Source of the DNA: JAJXWB01 sp046349215
Lineage (GTDB): Bacteria; Pseudomonadota; Alphaproteobacteria; Rhizobiales; Beijerinckiaceae
Assembly: GCA_046349215.1 (NCBI GenBank)
Contig: JAXMCV010000003.1
Span: 372,001-436,000 of the forward strand
Reading direction: 5' to 3'
Length of the DNA: 64,000 bases
Part shown: piece after piece, positions 1-8,700 of the stretch
Position numbering within the stretch: position 1 is the first letter of the stretch
How the letters are laid out: each line of letters begins with the position of its first letter
Made by a program: the position numbers and the translations under genes
Notes under the pieces: generated by a model
What the model was told of the DNA's origin: nothing
What the model saw: only the letters and a program-made list of their open reading frames with translations
Database searches by the model: none

Positions 1-139
1 ATTCCGTGCGCTCGACCAGCAGGACCTTGCGGCCGGCGATCGCCGCGAAGACCGCAGCGGCCATGCCGCCGGCCCCGGCGCCGACGACGATCACATCATA
101 GGTCTCGCCGTCGGCGATCCTGTCGAGCGCGACGAACAT
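1..139 (-). CDS. FAD-dependent oxidoreductase, N-terminal fragment (runs off window)
   Basis: Only the first 46 codons are inside the window; the rest lies beyond the left edge. The fragment has a beta strand followed by the dinucleotide-binding motif VVGAGAGGMAA and an acidic residue at the end of the second strand (LLVERTE), which is the FAD-binding start of the fumarate reductase/3-ketosteroid dehydrogenase flavoprotein superfamily. The ATG follows the stop codon of the shikimate-dehydrogenase-like gene with no gap (TGAATG), so it is the distal gene of the leftward catabolic operon. Inference: it oxidises the same substrate family as the flavoprotein at 9548-11251. The substrate cannot be read from the fragment. 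Confidence 0.75.
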   Translation of the reverse strand, partial: MFVALDRIADGETYDVIVVGAGAGGMAAAVFAAIAGRKVLLVERTE

Positions 140-946
140 TCACGCCTCCTCGTCGGCGAACAGCAGGAAGTCGACCATCTTGCCCTGCAGCGACTCGTAC
201 ATCTCCCTTCCTGTACCGGTTACGCAGCCTTTCGCGCGCGCCGCGGCGACGAAGGGCGAGACCGACGGCTTGGTGATCACGCAGCCGCAATAGGAGGAGG
301 GCGAGAGCCGCGAGATGTCGACCGGCAGCGGATCGCCATCGCGCATGCCGGCCGGCGTGGCGTTGCAGACCATGTCGAAGCCGGACGGATCGTTCGACCC
401 GGCGATTGCGCGTCCCTTGCCGCGCCGGTTCAATCGTTCGATCAGCGCGTCGCGCCGCGCAGAATCCTCGTCGTGGATCGCCAGTTCGCGCACGCCGGCG
501 TCGATCAGGGCGAGCGCGATCGCCGAGCCTGCTCCGCCTGCGCCCACGAGCAGCGCGCGCTTTCCTGCCGGATCGACGCCCTTCGAGACGGCGGCGCCGA
601 CGAAGCCGAGCCCGTCGACCATTTCGCCATGCCATCTGCCGTCGGGCCGACGGCGCATGATATTCACGGCGCCGATGAATTCGGCCCTGTCGGTCGCGCT
701 GGCGCAATGCCCGTAGCACGCGAACTTGTGCGGCACGGTGACGATGATCCCGTCCAGGTTCTTCAGCCTTGTCGCCGCGTCCACGAATGCAGCGAGATCG
801 GAGGTCGCTACCTGCACCGGCGCGAGAATGCCGTCGTGGCCGCGATCGATGAAGGCCTGCGTGACGCCGCCGGGCGAACGCACCTGCGCGATGGGGTCTC
901 CTACGATCACATTCAATCGGGTCGCGCCGGTCAATTCGAGGTTCAT
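140..946 (-). CDS. Shikimate/quinate dehydrogenase-like protein (AroE-like, catabolic type)
   Basis: A 268-residue protein of the shikimate dehydrogenase family, which oxidises or reduces shikimate- or quinate-like hydroaromatic acids with NAD(P). The catalytic lysine motif TVPHK and the dinucleotide loop VGAGGAGSA are present. Two substrate motifs deviate from housekeeping AroE: the usual HSxSP near the N-terminus is QVRSP, and the usual NTDGxGF is MVDGLGF. These changes resemble the AroE-like paralogues rather than the aromatic amino acid enzyme. The ATG at 946 is chosen because the family N-terminus begins there; the frame stays open further upstream but without homology. It lies between a transporter and a flavoprotein, so a catabolic role is inferred. 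Confidence 0.8.
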   Translation of the reverse strand: MNLELTGATRLNVIVGDPIAQVRSPGGVTQAFIDRGHDGILAPVQVATSDLAAFVDAATRLKNLDGIIVTVPHKFACYGHCASATDRAEFIGAVNIMRRRPDGRWHGEMVDGLGFVGAAVSKGVDPAGKRALLVGAGGAGSAIALALIDAGVRELAIHDEDSARRDALIERLNRRGKGRAIAGSNDPSGFDMVCNATPAGMRDGDPLPVDISRLSPSSYCGCVITKPSVSPFVAAARAKGCVTGTGREMYESLQGKMVDFLLFADEEA

Positions 947-966
947 CGTTCCGATCCGCTTTTCGT

Positions 967-3495
967 CTATTGCGCCGCGACCATGTCCTCGCTCTGCACC
1001 ACGCCCAGGAGGCGTTTCTGCAGATCGTGGTCGGCTTCGAGTTTCCCGGCGTCGCCGTCGAAGGCGACAGCGCCGTTGACCAGCACGCAAGCCCGGTCGA
1101 CGATCGGCAGCACGCTCTCGGCGTGATGCTCGACGATCACCATCGCCACGCGGCCGCGCAGCTTCATCAGCGCTTCCATCACCTCGTTGACGACGGCGGG
1201 CGCGAGGCCCTCGAACGGTTCATCGAGCAGGATGAGCTTGCTCGGCACGACCAGCGAGCGCGCGATCGCTACCATCTGCCGCTCGCCGCCGGAGATGTTT
1301 TCCGCTTTCGCCTTCTGCCGCGCCCGCAGGCGCGGGAACAGGTCGAAGGCCTCGTCGATGCTGATGCCGCCCGGCCGCGCAGCCAGCAGCAGGTTCTCGG
1401 CGATGGTCAGGTTCGGGAACAGGCGTCGTCCTTCAGGCACCAGCGACACGCCGAGCCGGTTGATCTCGTAGGTGCGCTTGCGGTCGATACGCTCGCCGCG
1501 GAATGACACTTCGCCCGCAGACAACGGAATGCGGCCCGTCAGCGCCGACAGCAGCGTCGTCTTGCCAACGCCGTTGCGCCCGAGCAGCGCGACGGCCTCG
1601 CCTTCGTGCACCGTGAAATTGACGTCGTTCAGGACGGCGCTGCCGCTGTAGCCGGCCGTGACGTTCGACGCCTGCAGGATGACCGGGGCCTGCGCATGCG
1701 CGCGGCGCTCGATCGATGGCGGCGCGGCGCGCTCGTGCCCATCCTTCGCGGCGCCGAGATAGGCGGCGATCACCTGCGGATCGCCCGCCACTTCGGCCGG
1801 CTTGCCGTCGGCGATGATGCGGCCCTGATGCAGGACGGAGATGCGATCCGAGATCGCCAGCACGCGGTCGATGTCGTGCTCGATCAGCAGGACGGCGTGG
1901 GTCTCGGCGAGCTTGCGGATCAGCGCGGCGACGATGACGCGATCGGCCTCCGCCAGGCCCGCCAGCGGCTCGTCGAGCAGCATGACCTTGGATTCCACCG
2001 CCAGCGTCATGGCGATCTCGAGCAGTCGCTTGGCGCCGTGCGGCAGGCTGGCGCTGGGTTCCGCCGCCTTGTCGGCGAGCCCGACCGCATCGAGGATCGA
2101 CCATGTGCGCGCGTTGACCGCCTCCAGCCCGTAGGCGTCGAAGAAGAAGCCGCGCGCGCCGACATGCTGGCGCTGGACCGCGACGCGCACGTTCTCGAAG
2201 ACCGTCAGGTTTTCGAAGATGGACAGGATCTGGAAGGAACGGCTTATGCCGAGGCGGGCGCGCGCATGGATCGGCAGCCTCGTGATGTCGCGGCCGTCGA
2301 AATGGATGCGTCCGGCGCTCGGCGGCAGCACGCCGGCGATCATGTTGAAGAACGTGGTCTTGCCCGCGCCGTTCGGGCCGATCAGGCTGTGCAGCACGAA
2401 GGGCCGCACGTCGAGGTCGATGTCGCTCGCCGTGACGAGGCTGCCGAAGCGCTTCGACAGCGCGCGCACCGACAGGATCGGCTTGTCGCGATCCATATTG
2501 GCGGCATGGCTCGCATAGGGCGCGATGACTGCCGGGCGCGCCGGCGTATTATTCCGCGTCAGCGTCCAGCGCTCGCGCCGCAGCAGGCGCTGCGCCAGTC
2601 CCTGGATGCCTTCCGGCGACAACAAGGCGAAGGCGATCAGGATCGGCGCGAAGATCAGCCACCAGTTCTCGGTGACCGCCGATAGACGGTCCTGCATCAG
2701 GATGAAGGCGATCGCGCCCCATAGCGGGCCGAGGAAATGGTGCACGCCGCCGAGGACGTTCATCAGCAGGCTGTCGCCGGCGTGCTGCCAGCTCAGATTG
2801 TCGGCATAGACGCCCTGCAGCAGGAAGGTCAGCAGCGCGCCGCCGCATCCGAGCGCCGCGGCGGTGACCGCCATGGCGCCGAGACGTACGGCATAGACAT
2901 TGTAGCCGATGCTGCGCGCGCGCTGTTCGTTGTCGCGAATGGCCTGCAGCACGCGGCCGAACGGCGCATGCGCCAGCCGCCACAACAGCCACATCGAGGC
3001 GAGCACGACAACGCAGACGAAGAGATGATAGGCGCCGTCCGACACGAAGATGCGCCGCTCGATCCCCTGCATGCCGTTCTCGCCGCCGGTCACGCTGGTC
3101 CATTTGAAGGCGAGTTCGAAGGCGATCTGCGAGAAGGCGAGCGTCAGCAGCGAGAAATAAAGCCCGCGTCGCCGCAGGATGATCGCGCCGATGACGAGCG
3201 CCAAAAGCACCGAGAACACGATCGAGGTGCCGATCGCGGCGATCTCGTTGCCCAGGCGCGCGTTGATGAAGAAGGCCGCGGCATAGCTGGCGCATCCGAA
3301 GAAGACGGAAGCGCCGAACGGCACGAGGCCCGTGTAGCCGACCAGCAGGTTCACGCCCGCGCCGTAGAGCGTGTAGATCGCGATCTGCGTGATCAGCGAC
3401 ACGGGCGAGTTCATCGACGACCACAGGATCGTCAGGGCGGCGAGGGTGACGCCGATCCAGACGACAGGGTGGCGCAGGAGTTCGGCGGGCTTCAT
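967..3495 (-). CDS. Branched-chain-type ABC transporter: LivM permease fused to LivG and LivF ATPases
   Basis: One 842-residue open frame holds three proteins that are normally separate. Residues about 1-320 are a LivM-type inner-membrane permease with the EAA-like segment GRVLQAIRDNEQRA. Residues about 335-590 are a LivG-type ATPase (Walker A GPNGAGKTT, Walker B LLDEPLAGL, and SLPHGAKR in place of a canonical signature). Residues about 610-842 are a LivF-type ATPase (Walker A GRNGVGKTT, signature ISGGERQ, Walker B LLDEP). No stop or frame change interrupts it. The ATG overlaps the stop of livH (ATGA). With LivH and the binding protein it forms a complete HAAT-type importer; its place among catabolic genes suggests it imports their substrate rather than amino acids. 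The LivG part lacks the usual LSGGQ, which is worth noting. Confidence 0.9.
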   Translation of the reverse strand: MKPAELLRHPVVWIGVTLAALTILWSSMNSPVSLITQIAIYTLYGAGVNLLVGYTGLVPFGASVFFGCASYAAAFFINARLGNEIAAIGTSIVFSVLLALVIGAIILRRRGLYFSLLTLAFSQIAFELAFKWTSVTGGENGMQGIERRIFVSDGAYHLFVCVVVLASMWLLWRLAHAPFGRVLQAIRDNEQRARSIGYNVYAVRLGAMAVTAAALGCGGALLTFLLQGVYADNLSWQHAGDSLLMNVLGGVHHFLGPLWGAIAFILMQDRLSAVTENWWLIFAPILIAFALLSPEGIQGLAQRLLRRERWTLTRNNTPARPAVIAPYASHAANMDRDKPILSVRALSKRFGSLVTASDIDLDVRPFVLHSLIGPNGAGKTTFFNMIAGVLPPSAGRIHFDGRDITRLPIHARARLGISRSFQILSIFENLTVFENVRVAVQRQHVGARGFFFDAYGLEAVNARTWSILDAVGLADKAAEPSASLPHGAKRLLEIAMTLAVESKVMLLDEPLAGLAEADRVIVAALIRKLAETHAVLLIEHDIDRVLAISDRISVLHQGRIIADGKPAEVAGDPQVIAAYLGAAKDGHERAAPPSIERRAHAQAPVILQASNVTAGYSGSAVLNDVNFTVHEGEAVALLGRNGVGKTTLLSALTGRIPLSAGEVSFRGERIDRKRTYEINRLGVSLVPEGRRLFPNLTIAENLLLAARPGGISIDEAFDLFPRLRARQKAKAENISGGERQMVAIARSLVVPSKLILLDEPFEGLAPAVVNEVMEALMKLRGRVAMVIVEHHAESVLPIVDRACVLVNGAVAFDGDAGKLEADHDLQKRLLGVVQSEDMVAAQ

Positions 3496-4361
3496 TCGAA
3501 GCGTTCCCAGCGCTCGCCGAACAGGCCGCGCGGCCTCACCAGCAGCACGAGCGCCATCAGCACGTACATCGCCGCGCTCGACCAGTCCGGCGCGAACTGG
3601 ATGGTGATCGCCGTCACCACGCCTACCATCAGGCCGGCGACGATCGCGCCCGCGTAGGAGCCGAGGCCGCCTATCGTGACGATCACGAAGGCCGGCATGA
3701 TCGCGCCGGCCGACATGGATGGATTGATGGTCCACAAGGGACCGGCGAGCATGCCGGCCAGACCCGCCAGCAGGCAGCCGAGGCCGAACACTGCAGTCAG
3801 CACGACAGGCAGGTTGATGCCGAGCAGGCCGACCATTTCAGGATCGCGCGAACCGGCGCGGATGATGCGCCCGTAGGGCGTGAACGCCATGAAGGCCCAG
3901 AAGGCGACGAGCGCGCAGACCGTGACGGTGAGCACCGTCAGGCGGTACTTGGTGATGAGGATCGGCCCGTATTCGACGAAGCCGGCGAACACCTTCGGCG
4001 CGCTGAAGGGGATCGACGCGCCGCCGAACACCAGCCGCAGGATCGCCTCGATCAGGAGGGCGAGCGCGAAGGTGAGGATGAGGCCGAGCAGCGGTTCCTT
4101 GCCGTAGAGACGCCGCACCAGCGTCAGTTCGACGACGACGCCGATCAGGCCGACGAGCACGGGCGCCAGAAGCGCGGCGCCCCAGCCGAATTCACGGCCC
4201 AGCACCAGCGCCAGATAGGCGCCGATGGCGAAGAAGGCGCCGTGCGCGAAATTGACGATGCCGAGCATGCCGAAAATGATCGACAGGCCGACGGCTATCA
4301 GCACATAGAGAAATCCGAGCACGAGGCCGTTCACGGCCTGCGAGATGATCATGTCGAGCAC
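3492..4361 (-). CDS. Branched-chain-type ABC transporter permease (LivH family)
   Basis: A 289-residue polytopic membrane protein with the LivH pattern: an N-terminal segment NGLVLGFLYVLIAVGLSI, then IVNFAHGAFFAIGAYLA, and the cytoplasmic loop GRIIRAGSRDPEMVGLLGI that contacts the ATPases. I chose the GTG at 4361 because a GGAGGA ribosome site sits 6 nt upstream; an in-frame ATG at 4352 is the alternative. Its end overlaps the start of the fused LivM-LivG-LivF gene by 4 bp. It pairs with the LivM half of that fusion to form the transmembrane channel. Confidence 0.9.
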   Translation of the reverse strand: MLDMIISQAVNGLVLGFLYVLIAVGLSIIFGMLGIVNFAHGAFFAIGAYLALVLGREFGWGAALLAPVLVGLIGVVVELTLVRRLYGKEPLLGLILTFALALLIEAILRLVFGGASIPFSAPKVFAGFVEYGPILITKYRLTVLTVTVCALVAFWAFMAFTPYGRIIRAGSRDPEMVGLLGINLPVVLTAVFGLGCLLAGLAGMLAGPLWTINPSMSAGAIMPAFVIVTIGGLGSYAGAIVAGLMVGVVTAITIQFAPDWSSAAMYVLMALVLLVRPRGLFGERWERFE

Positions 4362-4392
4362 GGCGCGTCCTCCGGACGTCAGTCGGCATGAA

Positions 4393-4415
4393 CTCCCGGA
4401 GCGAGGCTCCGGGAG
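4393..4415 (-). terminator. Intergenic hairpin between binding-protein gene and livH
   Basis: A perfect 10-bp inverted repeat, CTCCCGGAGC-GAG-GCTCCGGGAG, lies in the 85-bp gap between the binding-protein gene and the permease. No T-run follows on the transcribed strand, so it is more likely an mRNA-stabilising or partial attenuating hairpin than a full terminator. Such hairpins let the binding protein be made in excess over membrane components; that role is inferred. Confidence 0.55.
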
Positions 4416-4446
4416 ACGCGGTTTGCGCAGCCGGGGCTGCGGTCGG

Positions 4447-5712
4447 CTAGAGGGAATCCATCTTGCAGGCTGATTCCGCCGCGCCGCCGAAGGTTTTCTC
4501 GATGTCGGCCTGCGTCGCGGGCAGTTCGGCCTTCACGTCGAAATAGTCCCACTTGTCGGTGATCTTCGGCTTGATGCCGGCGACGAGCAGGCGGTTGGTC
4601 ATCTGGTGGTCGAAAGGCCGGAAGGCGGCGGTTATGTCGCCGCGCTTGGCGCTCCAGCTTTCCAGCGCATTGACGACGGCCGCCGGATCCGTCGACTTCG
4701 CCGCCTCGATCGAGTCGAGCAAAGCTTTCATCGACATCCAGCCCATCCACGTCTTGTCGGCGGCGGGGCGGTTGTATTTCTTCTCGTAGGCCGCCGCCAT
4801 CGCCTGCTCTTCCGGCGGGTTGTTCGGATTCTTGTAGTACCAGGTGAGCGTGAACAGGCCGTCCGCCGCTTCAGGACCCACGCCCCACAGGTCGGTATTG
4901 CCGACGGCGATTTCCGCGAACGGAATCTTGCCGCGCATGCCGAGTTCGTTCCATTGCTTCAGGAAGGTCGTGAGATCGCTCGCTGCGATGCCGCCGATGA
5001 CGACGTCCGGCTTTGCGGCGCGGATCTTCAGGATGAAGGACGAATAGTCGGCTGTGTTGACCGGCACTTCGTCGGCGCCGACGACCTGGCCGCCGTTGGC
5101 GGTAATGTAGTCGGTGAAGGACTTCTTGATATCCTGGCCGAAGGCGTAGGCCGCCGTCAGCATGTACCATTTCTTGCCGATGCCGGCGCAATACGGCGCG
5201 AGCACCTTGGTGTGAACGTCGACCGGCGGCTGCAGGCGGAACGTGTACTTGTTGCAGGACGCGCCGGTCAGCGCGCCGGCCGCCGCATTGCCGGCGATGA
5301 AGGGCGTCTTCGATTTCTTGGCGACGGCCGAGATCGCCAGCGCGAAGGACGAGAGCGCGCCGCCGACGATGCCGGCCACCTTGTGTTCGCCAACGAGACG
5401 CTCCGCGCTCTGCTGCGCGCCTTGCGGATTGGGTTCGTCCAGCCAGACGATTTCGGCGGGACGGCCGAGCAGCATGTTGTTGCGTTGCTCGAGCGCGAGC
5501 ATGCCGCCCTGCGCGAGATATTCGGCCTGGTCGACGATCGAGCCGGTCTTGGCCCAGATCATGCCGATCTTGATCGGCTCGGCCGCAGCCGCATTGCCGA
5601 TGTAGGGCATGGCGATTCCGGTCGCCGCCGCGCTGGCGCCGCCCAGCAACAGGCCGCGCCGTCCGATGGCCGTGCGCGCGGGCGCGCTTCCGCTTGTCTT
5701 GTCCACGCTCAT
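4447..5712 (-). CDS. ABC transporter substrate-binding protein, Leu/Ile/Val-binding family, Tat-type signal
   Basis: A 421-residue periplasmic binding protein of the Peripla_BP_6/LivJ type. The N-terminus has a twin-arginine-like export signal (IGRRGLLLGGASAA) followed by an Ala-rich cleavage region ending NAAAAEP. The mature part opens with IKIGMIWAKTGSI and continues with the GLVE-type motif in the form RLVGEHKVAGIVGG. It is the first gene of the leftward operon, directly facing the operator region, and is separated from the permease by a hairpin. The ligand is not evident; the neighbours suggest a carboxylated cyclic compound. Confidence 0.88.
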   Translation of the reverse strand: MSVDKTSGSAPARTAIGRRGLLLGGASAAATGIAMPYIGNAAAAEPIKIGMIWAKTGSIVDQAEYLAQGGMLALEQRNNMLLGRPAEIVWLDEPNPQGAQQSAERLVGEHKVAGIVGGALSSFALAISAVAKKSKTPFIAGNAAAGALTGASCNKYTFRLQPPVDVHTKVLAPYCAGIGKKWYMLTAAYAFGQDIKKSFTDYITANGGQVVGADEVPVNTADYSSFILKIRAAKPDVVIGGIAASDLTTFLKQWNELGMRGKIPFAEIAVGNTDLWGVGPEAADGLFTLTWYYKNPNNPPEEQAMAAAYEKKYNRPAADKTWMGWMSMKALLDSIEAAKSTDPAAVVNALESWSAKRGDITAAFRPFDHQMTNRLLVAGIKPKITDKWDYFDVKAELPATQADIEKTFGGAAESACKMDSL

Positions 5713-5780
5713 GTCTTCCTCCCCGGCGGCTTTTGGCAGCCGCGTCGCCCGGCCGCGGGCCGGAAACGGGACGGACTATA

Positions 5781-5830
5781 AATGGAACTCAATTCCATTT
5801 GCAATTCATAAAATGGAATTGCATTCCAAT
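5781..5830. promoter_or_regulatory. Paired palindromic operators, probable IclR-family binding sites
   Basis: The 170-bp divergent promoter region holds two palindromes with the same core: TGGAA-CTCAA-TTCCA at 5783-5797, which extends to 19 bp (AATGGAA...TTCCATT), and TGGAAT-TGC-ATTCCA at 5814-5828. Their centres are 31 bp apart, about three helical turns, so both would face the same side of the DNA. IclR-family regulators are known to bind inverted repeats of this TGGAA/TTCCA kind, and an iclR-type gene is the second gene of the rightward operon. A weak -35-like TTGACC at 5836 follows the second site. The region is markedly AT-rich against its surroundings. Confidence 0.7.
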
Positions 5831-5882
5831 TTTGCTTGACCGGCCTGCCGGCCGGGTTCATCGTCCCGGCCGGAGAGGAAAA

Positions 5883-6926
5883 ATGGAGAAGCTCGCCATT
5901 GCCGTCGTCGGCGCCGGCGCGATCGGCCGCATGCATGCGGAATTGATCGCCGGCAGCGACGTCGCGCGTCTCGCAGCCATCGCCGATCCGGCCGACGCGG
6001 CGCGCGATCTGGCCGCGCGGCTCGGCGTTCCCTGCTTCGGCGACCATCGCGACATGCTCGCAAAGTCCGGAGCCGGGGCGGTGATTGTCGCGACGCCCAA
6101 CGAATTGCATCTGCCCGTCGCGCTGGATTCGATCGCCGCAGGCCTGCCGACGCTCGTGGAAAAGCCGATCGCCGCCGCCGTCCCGCAGGGAGAGGCGATC
6201 GCCTCGGCGGCGCGCAAGGCCGGCGTCGCGGTTCTCGTCGGCCATCACCGCCGCCACAACCCGATCGTGCAGGAAGCCCAGCGTCTGGTGCGCGGCGGCG
6301 CGATCGGCGCGCCGACCTCGATCGCCGTGATGTCCAACGTCTATAAGCCCGACGATTATTTCGCGCCGGAATGGCGCAGGCGTTCGGGCGCCGGGCCGGT
6401 GCTCGTCAACATGATCCACGAGATCGATCTCTTGCGCTTCGTCTGCGGCGAGATCGCTTCGGTTCAGGCCATGACCTCGAACGCCCGGCGCGGTTTCGAG
6501 ATCGAGGACACGGCCGCGGTGCTTCTGCGCTTCGTCAACGATGCGCTGGCGACCATCTCCCTCTCCGACACGGCCGTATCGCCTTGGTCGTGGGACCTCT
6601 CGTCAGGCGAACTTGCGCCCTATCCGCCGCAACCCGCGCCTGCGCCGAGCCATTATTTTTCGGGTACGGAAGGCGCGTTCGCGCTTCCGACGCTCGAACG
6701 CTGGACCTATCGGGGGCAGAAGAGCTGGTATGCGCCGCTGACCCTGGAGCGAGCCACAGTCGCGCGCGAAAATCCCTACATCGGGCAATTGCGCCATTTC
6801 TGCGCGGTCGCGCGCGGCGACGAGCGACCCTTGATCGACGCCGACGACGGCCTGCGCACGTTGCGCGCGACCATCGCCGTCCACGAATCGGCGCGCACGG
6901 GCGCGCCTGTCCATCTCCGGGATTGA
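5883..6926 (+). CDS. Gfo/Idh/MocA family NAD(P)-dependent oxidoreductase
   Basis: A 347-residue dehydrogenase of the glucose-fructose oxidoreductase/inositol dehydrogenase family. The N-terminal Rossmann domain carries VVGAGAIGRMHAE. The family lysine motif is present as VEKPIA, and the C-terminal alpha/beta domain contains MIHEIDLLRF with the expected histidine. The ATG at 5883 follows a GGAGAGG ribosome site; the frame is open further upstream, but that part lies in the operator region and has no homology. It is the first gene of the rightward operon. Members oxidise sugars, inositols or related cyclic polyols with a nicotinamide cofactor; the exact substrate is unknown. Confidence 0.88.
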   Translation: MEKLAIAVVGAGAIGRMHAELIAGSDVARLAAIADPADAARDLAARLGVPCFGDHRDMLAKSGAGAVIVATPNELHLPVALDSIAAGLPTLVEKPIAAAVPQGEAIASAARKAGVAVLVGHHRRHNPIVQEAQRLVRGGAIGAPTSIAVMSNVYKPDDYFAPEWRRRSGAGPVLVNMIHEIDLLRFVCGEIASVQAMTSNARRGFEIEDTAAVLLRFVNDALATISLSDTAVSPWSWDLSSGELAPYPPQPAPAPSHYFSGTEGAFALPTLERWTYRGQKSWYAPLTLERATVARENPYIGQLRHFCAVARGDERPLIDADDGLRTLRATIAVHESARTGAPVHLRD

Positions 6927-6929
6927 ACC

Positions 6930-7796
6930 ATGCCCCGCCCCTCGGCCGAAACGCACGACACCGAAACCGACGCCCCTCACGGACTGCTCGAACGTACCCT
7001 CGGCGTGCTCGAACTGCTGTCTGCGCATGCGCGCGGATTGCAATTGTACGAGATCGCCGAAAGCCTGCAGATTCCACGCAGCGCGACGCATCGCGTGCTC
7101 GCGGCCTTGATCGAGCGCGGCTACGTGCGTCAGGAGCGGCAGCACGGCGCCTATCAGCTCACCGCGCGCATCGCCTCGCTCGCCTTCACTTTTCTGGCAG
7201 GATCGGGCGTCACCGATTTCGCGCAACCGGTGCTCGACCGCCTGGCGGCGGAAGCCGGCGAACTGGTTCGTCTCGCGCTGATCGACGGCCGCGAACTGAT
7301 CTTCGTGGCCAAGTCGCAAGGTTCGCAATTCGGCCTGCGCTACGATCCGGACATGGGCCAGATCGGCCGCCTCTCCTGCACGGCGAGCGGCCACGCCTGG
7401 CTGTCCTGCCTGCCGGAGAACGAAGCTTTGGCGCTGGTGGACAAGCAGGGCATTGGCCTGCGCAAGGACTACGGGCCGCGCGCGCCGGAAACGAAGTCTG
7501 CGCTGCTCAAATATCTGCGCAATGCGCGCAAGCTCGGCGTGGCGATTACCGAACGCACCTATACGCCGTGGATGAATTCCATCGCCGCGGCCGTTCGCGA
7601 TCCCGGAACGGGGGAAGTCGTTGGCGCGGTCGTCATCGCCGGTCCGCACATCAGGCTGACCGACAAAAGGATGCAGGAACTGGCGCCCTCGGTCATCGAC
7701 GCCGCGCGCGAACTTGCGCTGGCCATCGTCGCCTCGCCGGGTCTTGCGCCGCGCGGTCGCGCGACCGGCAGCTTCTTCGTCACTTCGGCGAAGTGA
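6930..7796 (+). CDS. IclR-family transcriptional regulator
   Basis: A 288-residue regulator. Residues about 20-85 form the winged helix-turn-helix typical of IclR (ERTLGVLELLSAHARGLQL, then IPRSATHRVLAALIERGYV). The C-terminal two thirds is the effector-binding domain, with segments such as GRLSCTASGHAWLS and VVGAVVIAGP. It begins 3 bp after the dehydrogenase stop. The two TGGAA-N5-TTCCA palindromes upstream of the operon are its likely operators, so it probably controls both divergent operons and itself in response to the pathway substrate or an intermediate. Confidence 0.92.
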   Translation: MPRPSAETHDTETDAPHGLLERTLGVLELLSAHARGLQLYEIAESLQIPRSATHRVLAALIERGYVRQERQHGAYQLTARIASLAFTFLAGSGVTDFAQPVLDRLAAEAGELVRLALIDGRELIFVAKSQGSQFGLRYDPDMGQIGRLSCTASGHAWLSCLPENEALALVDKQGIGLRKDYGPRAPETKSALLKYLRNARKLGVAITERTYTPWMNSIAAAVRDPGTGEVVGAVVIAGPHIRLTDKRMQELAPSVIDAARELALAIVASPGLAPRGRATGSFFVTSAK

Positions 7797-7802
7797 GGGG
7801 CG

Positions 7803-8699
7803 ATGCGCGTACTCGTCACCGGCGGCAAGGGCTTTCTCGGCGCATGGATCATGCGCCGGCTGGCGCGCCGCGGGTGCGCGCTGCGCGTTTTCGATATTGC
7901 CGAGGATCGCAGGTTGATCGCCCGCATCGCCGGGGCTGATGTCGCCTCGCGTCTCGACTGGTGGACAGGCGACATCGTGTCCAGCGGACAGGTTCATGCG
8001 GCAGCCGAAGGTTGCGACGCCGTCGTGCATCTGGCCGGCGTGCTGACGCCCGATTGCGCCGCCGATCCCGTGCGCGGCGCAAGCATCAACCTGATCGGCA
8101 CGCTGAACGTCTTCGAGGCGGCGCGCGCCCATGGTATCGCGCGCATCGTCTATACGAGCAGCGGCGGCGTATTCGGCCCCGGCAATGGCCGGACTCCCCT
8201 GCCGCAATCGCATTACGGGGCGTTCAAGCTCGCCTGCGAAGGCAGCGCGCGCGCCTGCTGGAACGACCACGGCCTGGCCAGCGTCGGGCTCCGGCCCTAC
8301 ATCGTCTACGGTCCCGGCCGCGAGACCGGATTGACGGCGGGCCCGACGCTCGCCTGCCGCGCCGCCGCGCGTGGCGAGGCGTACACGATCGGCTACAGCG
8401 GTGTCGCAGGTCTCGTGCATGTCGACGACGTGGCCGCCGCCTATGAAGCCGCCGTTCTGCATGCGCCCGACGGCGCCCATGTTTTCAACCTGAACGGCGT
8501 GTCGGCTTCCACGAGCGAGGTCGTCGAGGAAATCCGTCGCATTGCGCCGGGCGCGCGCATTTCCGCCAGCGGACCGCGGCTCCTGATGCCGGAACGGCTT
8601 GCCGACGACGATCTCGATCGCGTGCTGCCGGGCCTGCCGAAGACGGATCTGCGCGACGGTCTCGCGCAGACGATCCGTTGGTATCGCGAGGCGGCCTGA
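7803..8699 (+). CDS. NAD-dependent epimerase/dehydratase family protein (extended SDR)
   Basis: A 298-residue extended short-chain dehydrogenase. It has the N-terminal NAD motif VTGGKGFLGAW, the strand motif VVHLAGV, and the catalytic YxxxK in the form YGAFK, preceded by the serine motif YTSSGGVFG. The extended-SDR active-site downstream motif RPYIVYGPGR is also present. It lies 6 bp after iclR in the same operon. Such enzymes epimerise, dehydrate or oxidise sugars and cyclitols; here it probably acts on the product of the Gfo/Idh/MocA dehydrogenase, which is inference from position only. Confidence 0.87.
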   Translation: MRVLVTGGKGFLGAWIMRRLARRGCALRVFDIAEDRRLIARIAGADVASRLDWWTGDIVSSGQVHAAAEGCDAVVHLAGVLTPDCAADPVRGASINLIGTLNVFEAARAHGIARIVYTSSGGVFGPGNGRTPLPQSHYGAFKLACEGSARACWNDHGLASVGLRPYIVYGPGRETGLTAGPTLACRAAARGEAYTIGYSGVAGLVHVDDVAAAYEAAVLHAPDGAHVFNLNGVSASTSEVVEEIRRIAPGARISASGPRLLMPERLADDDLDRVLPGLPKTDLRDGLAQTIRWYREAA

Positions 8700-8700
8700 C

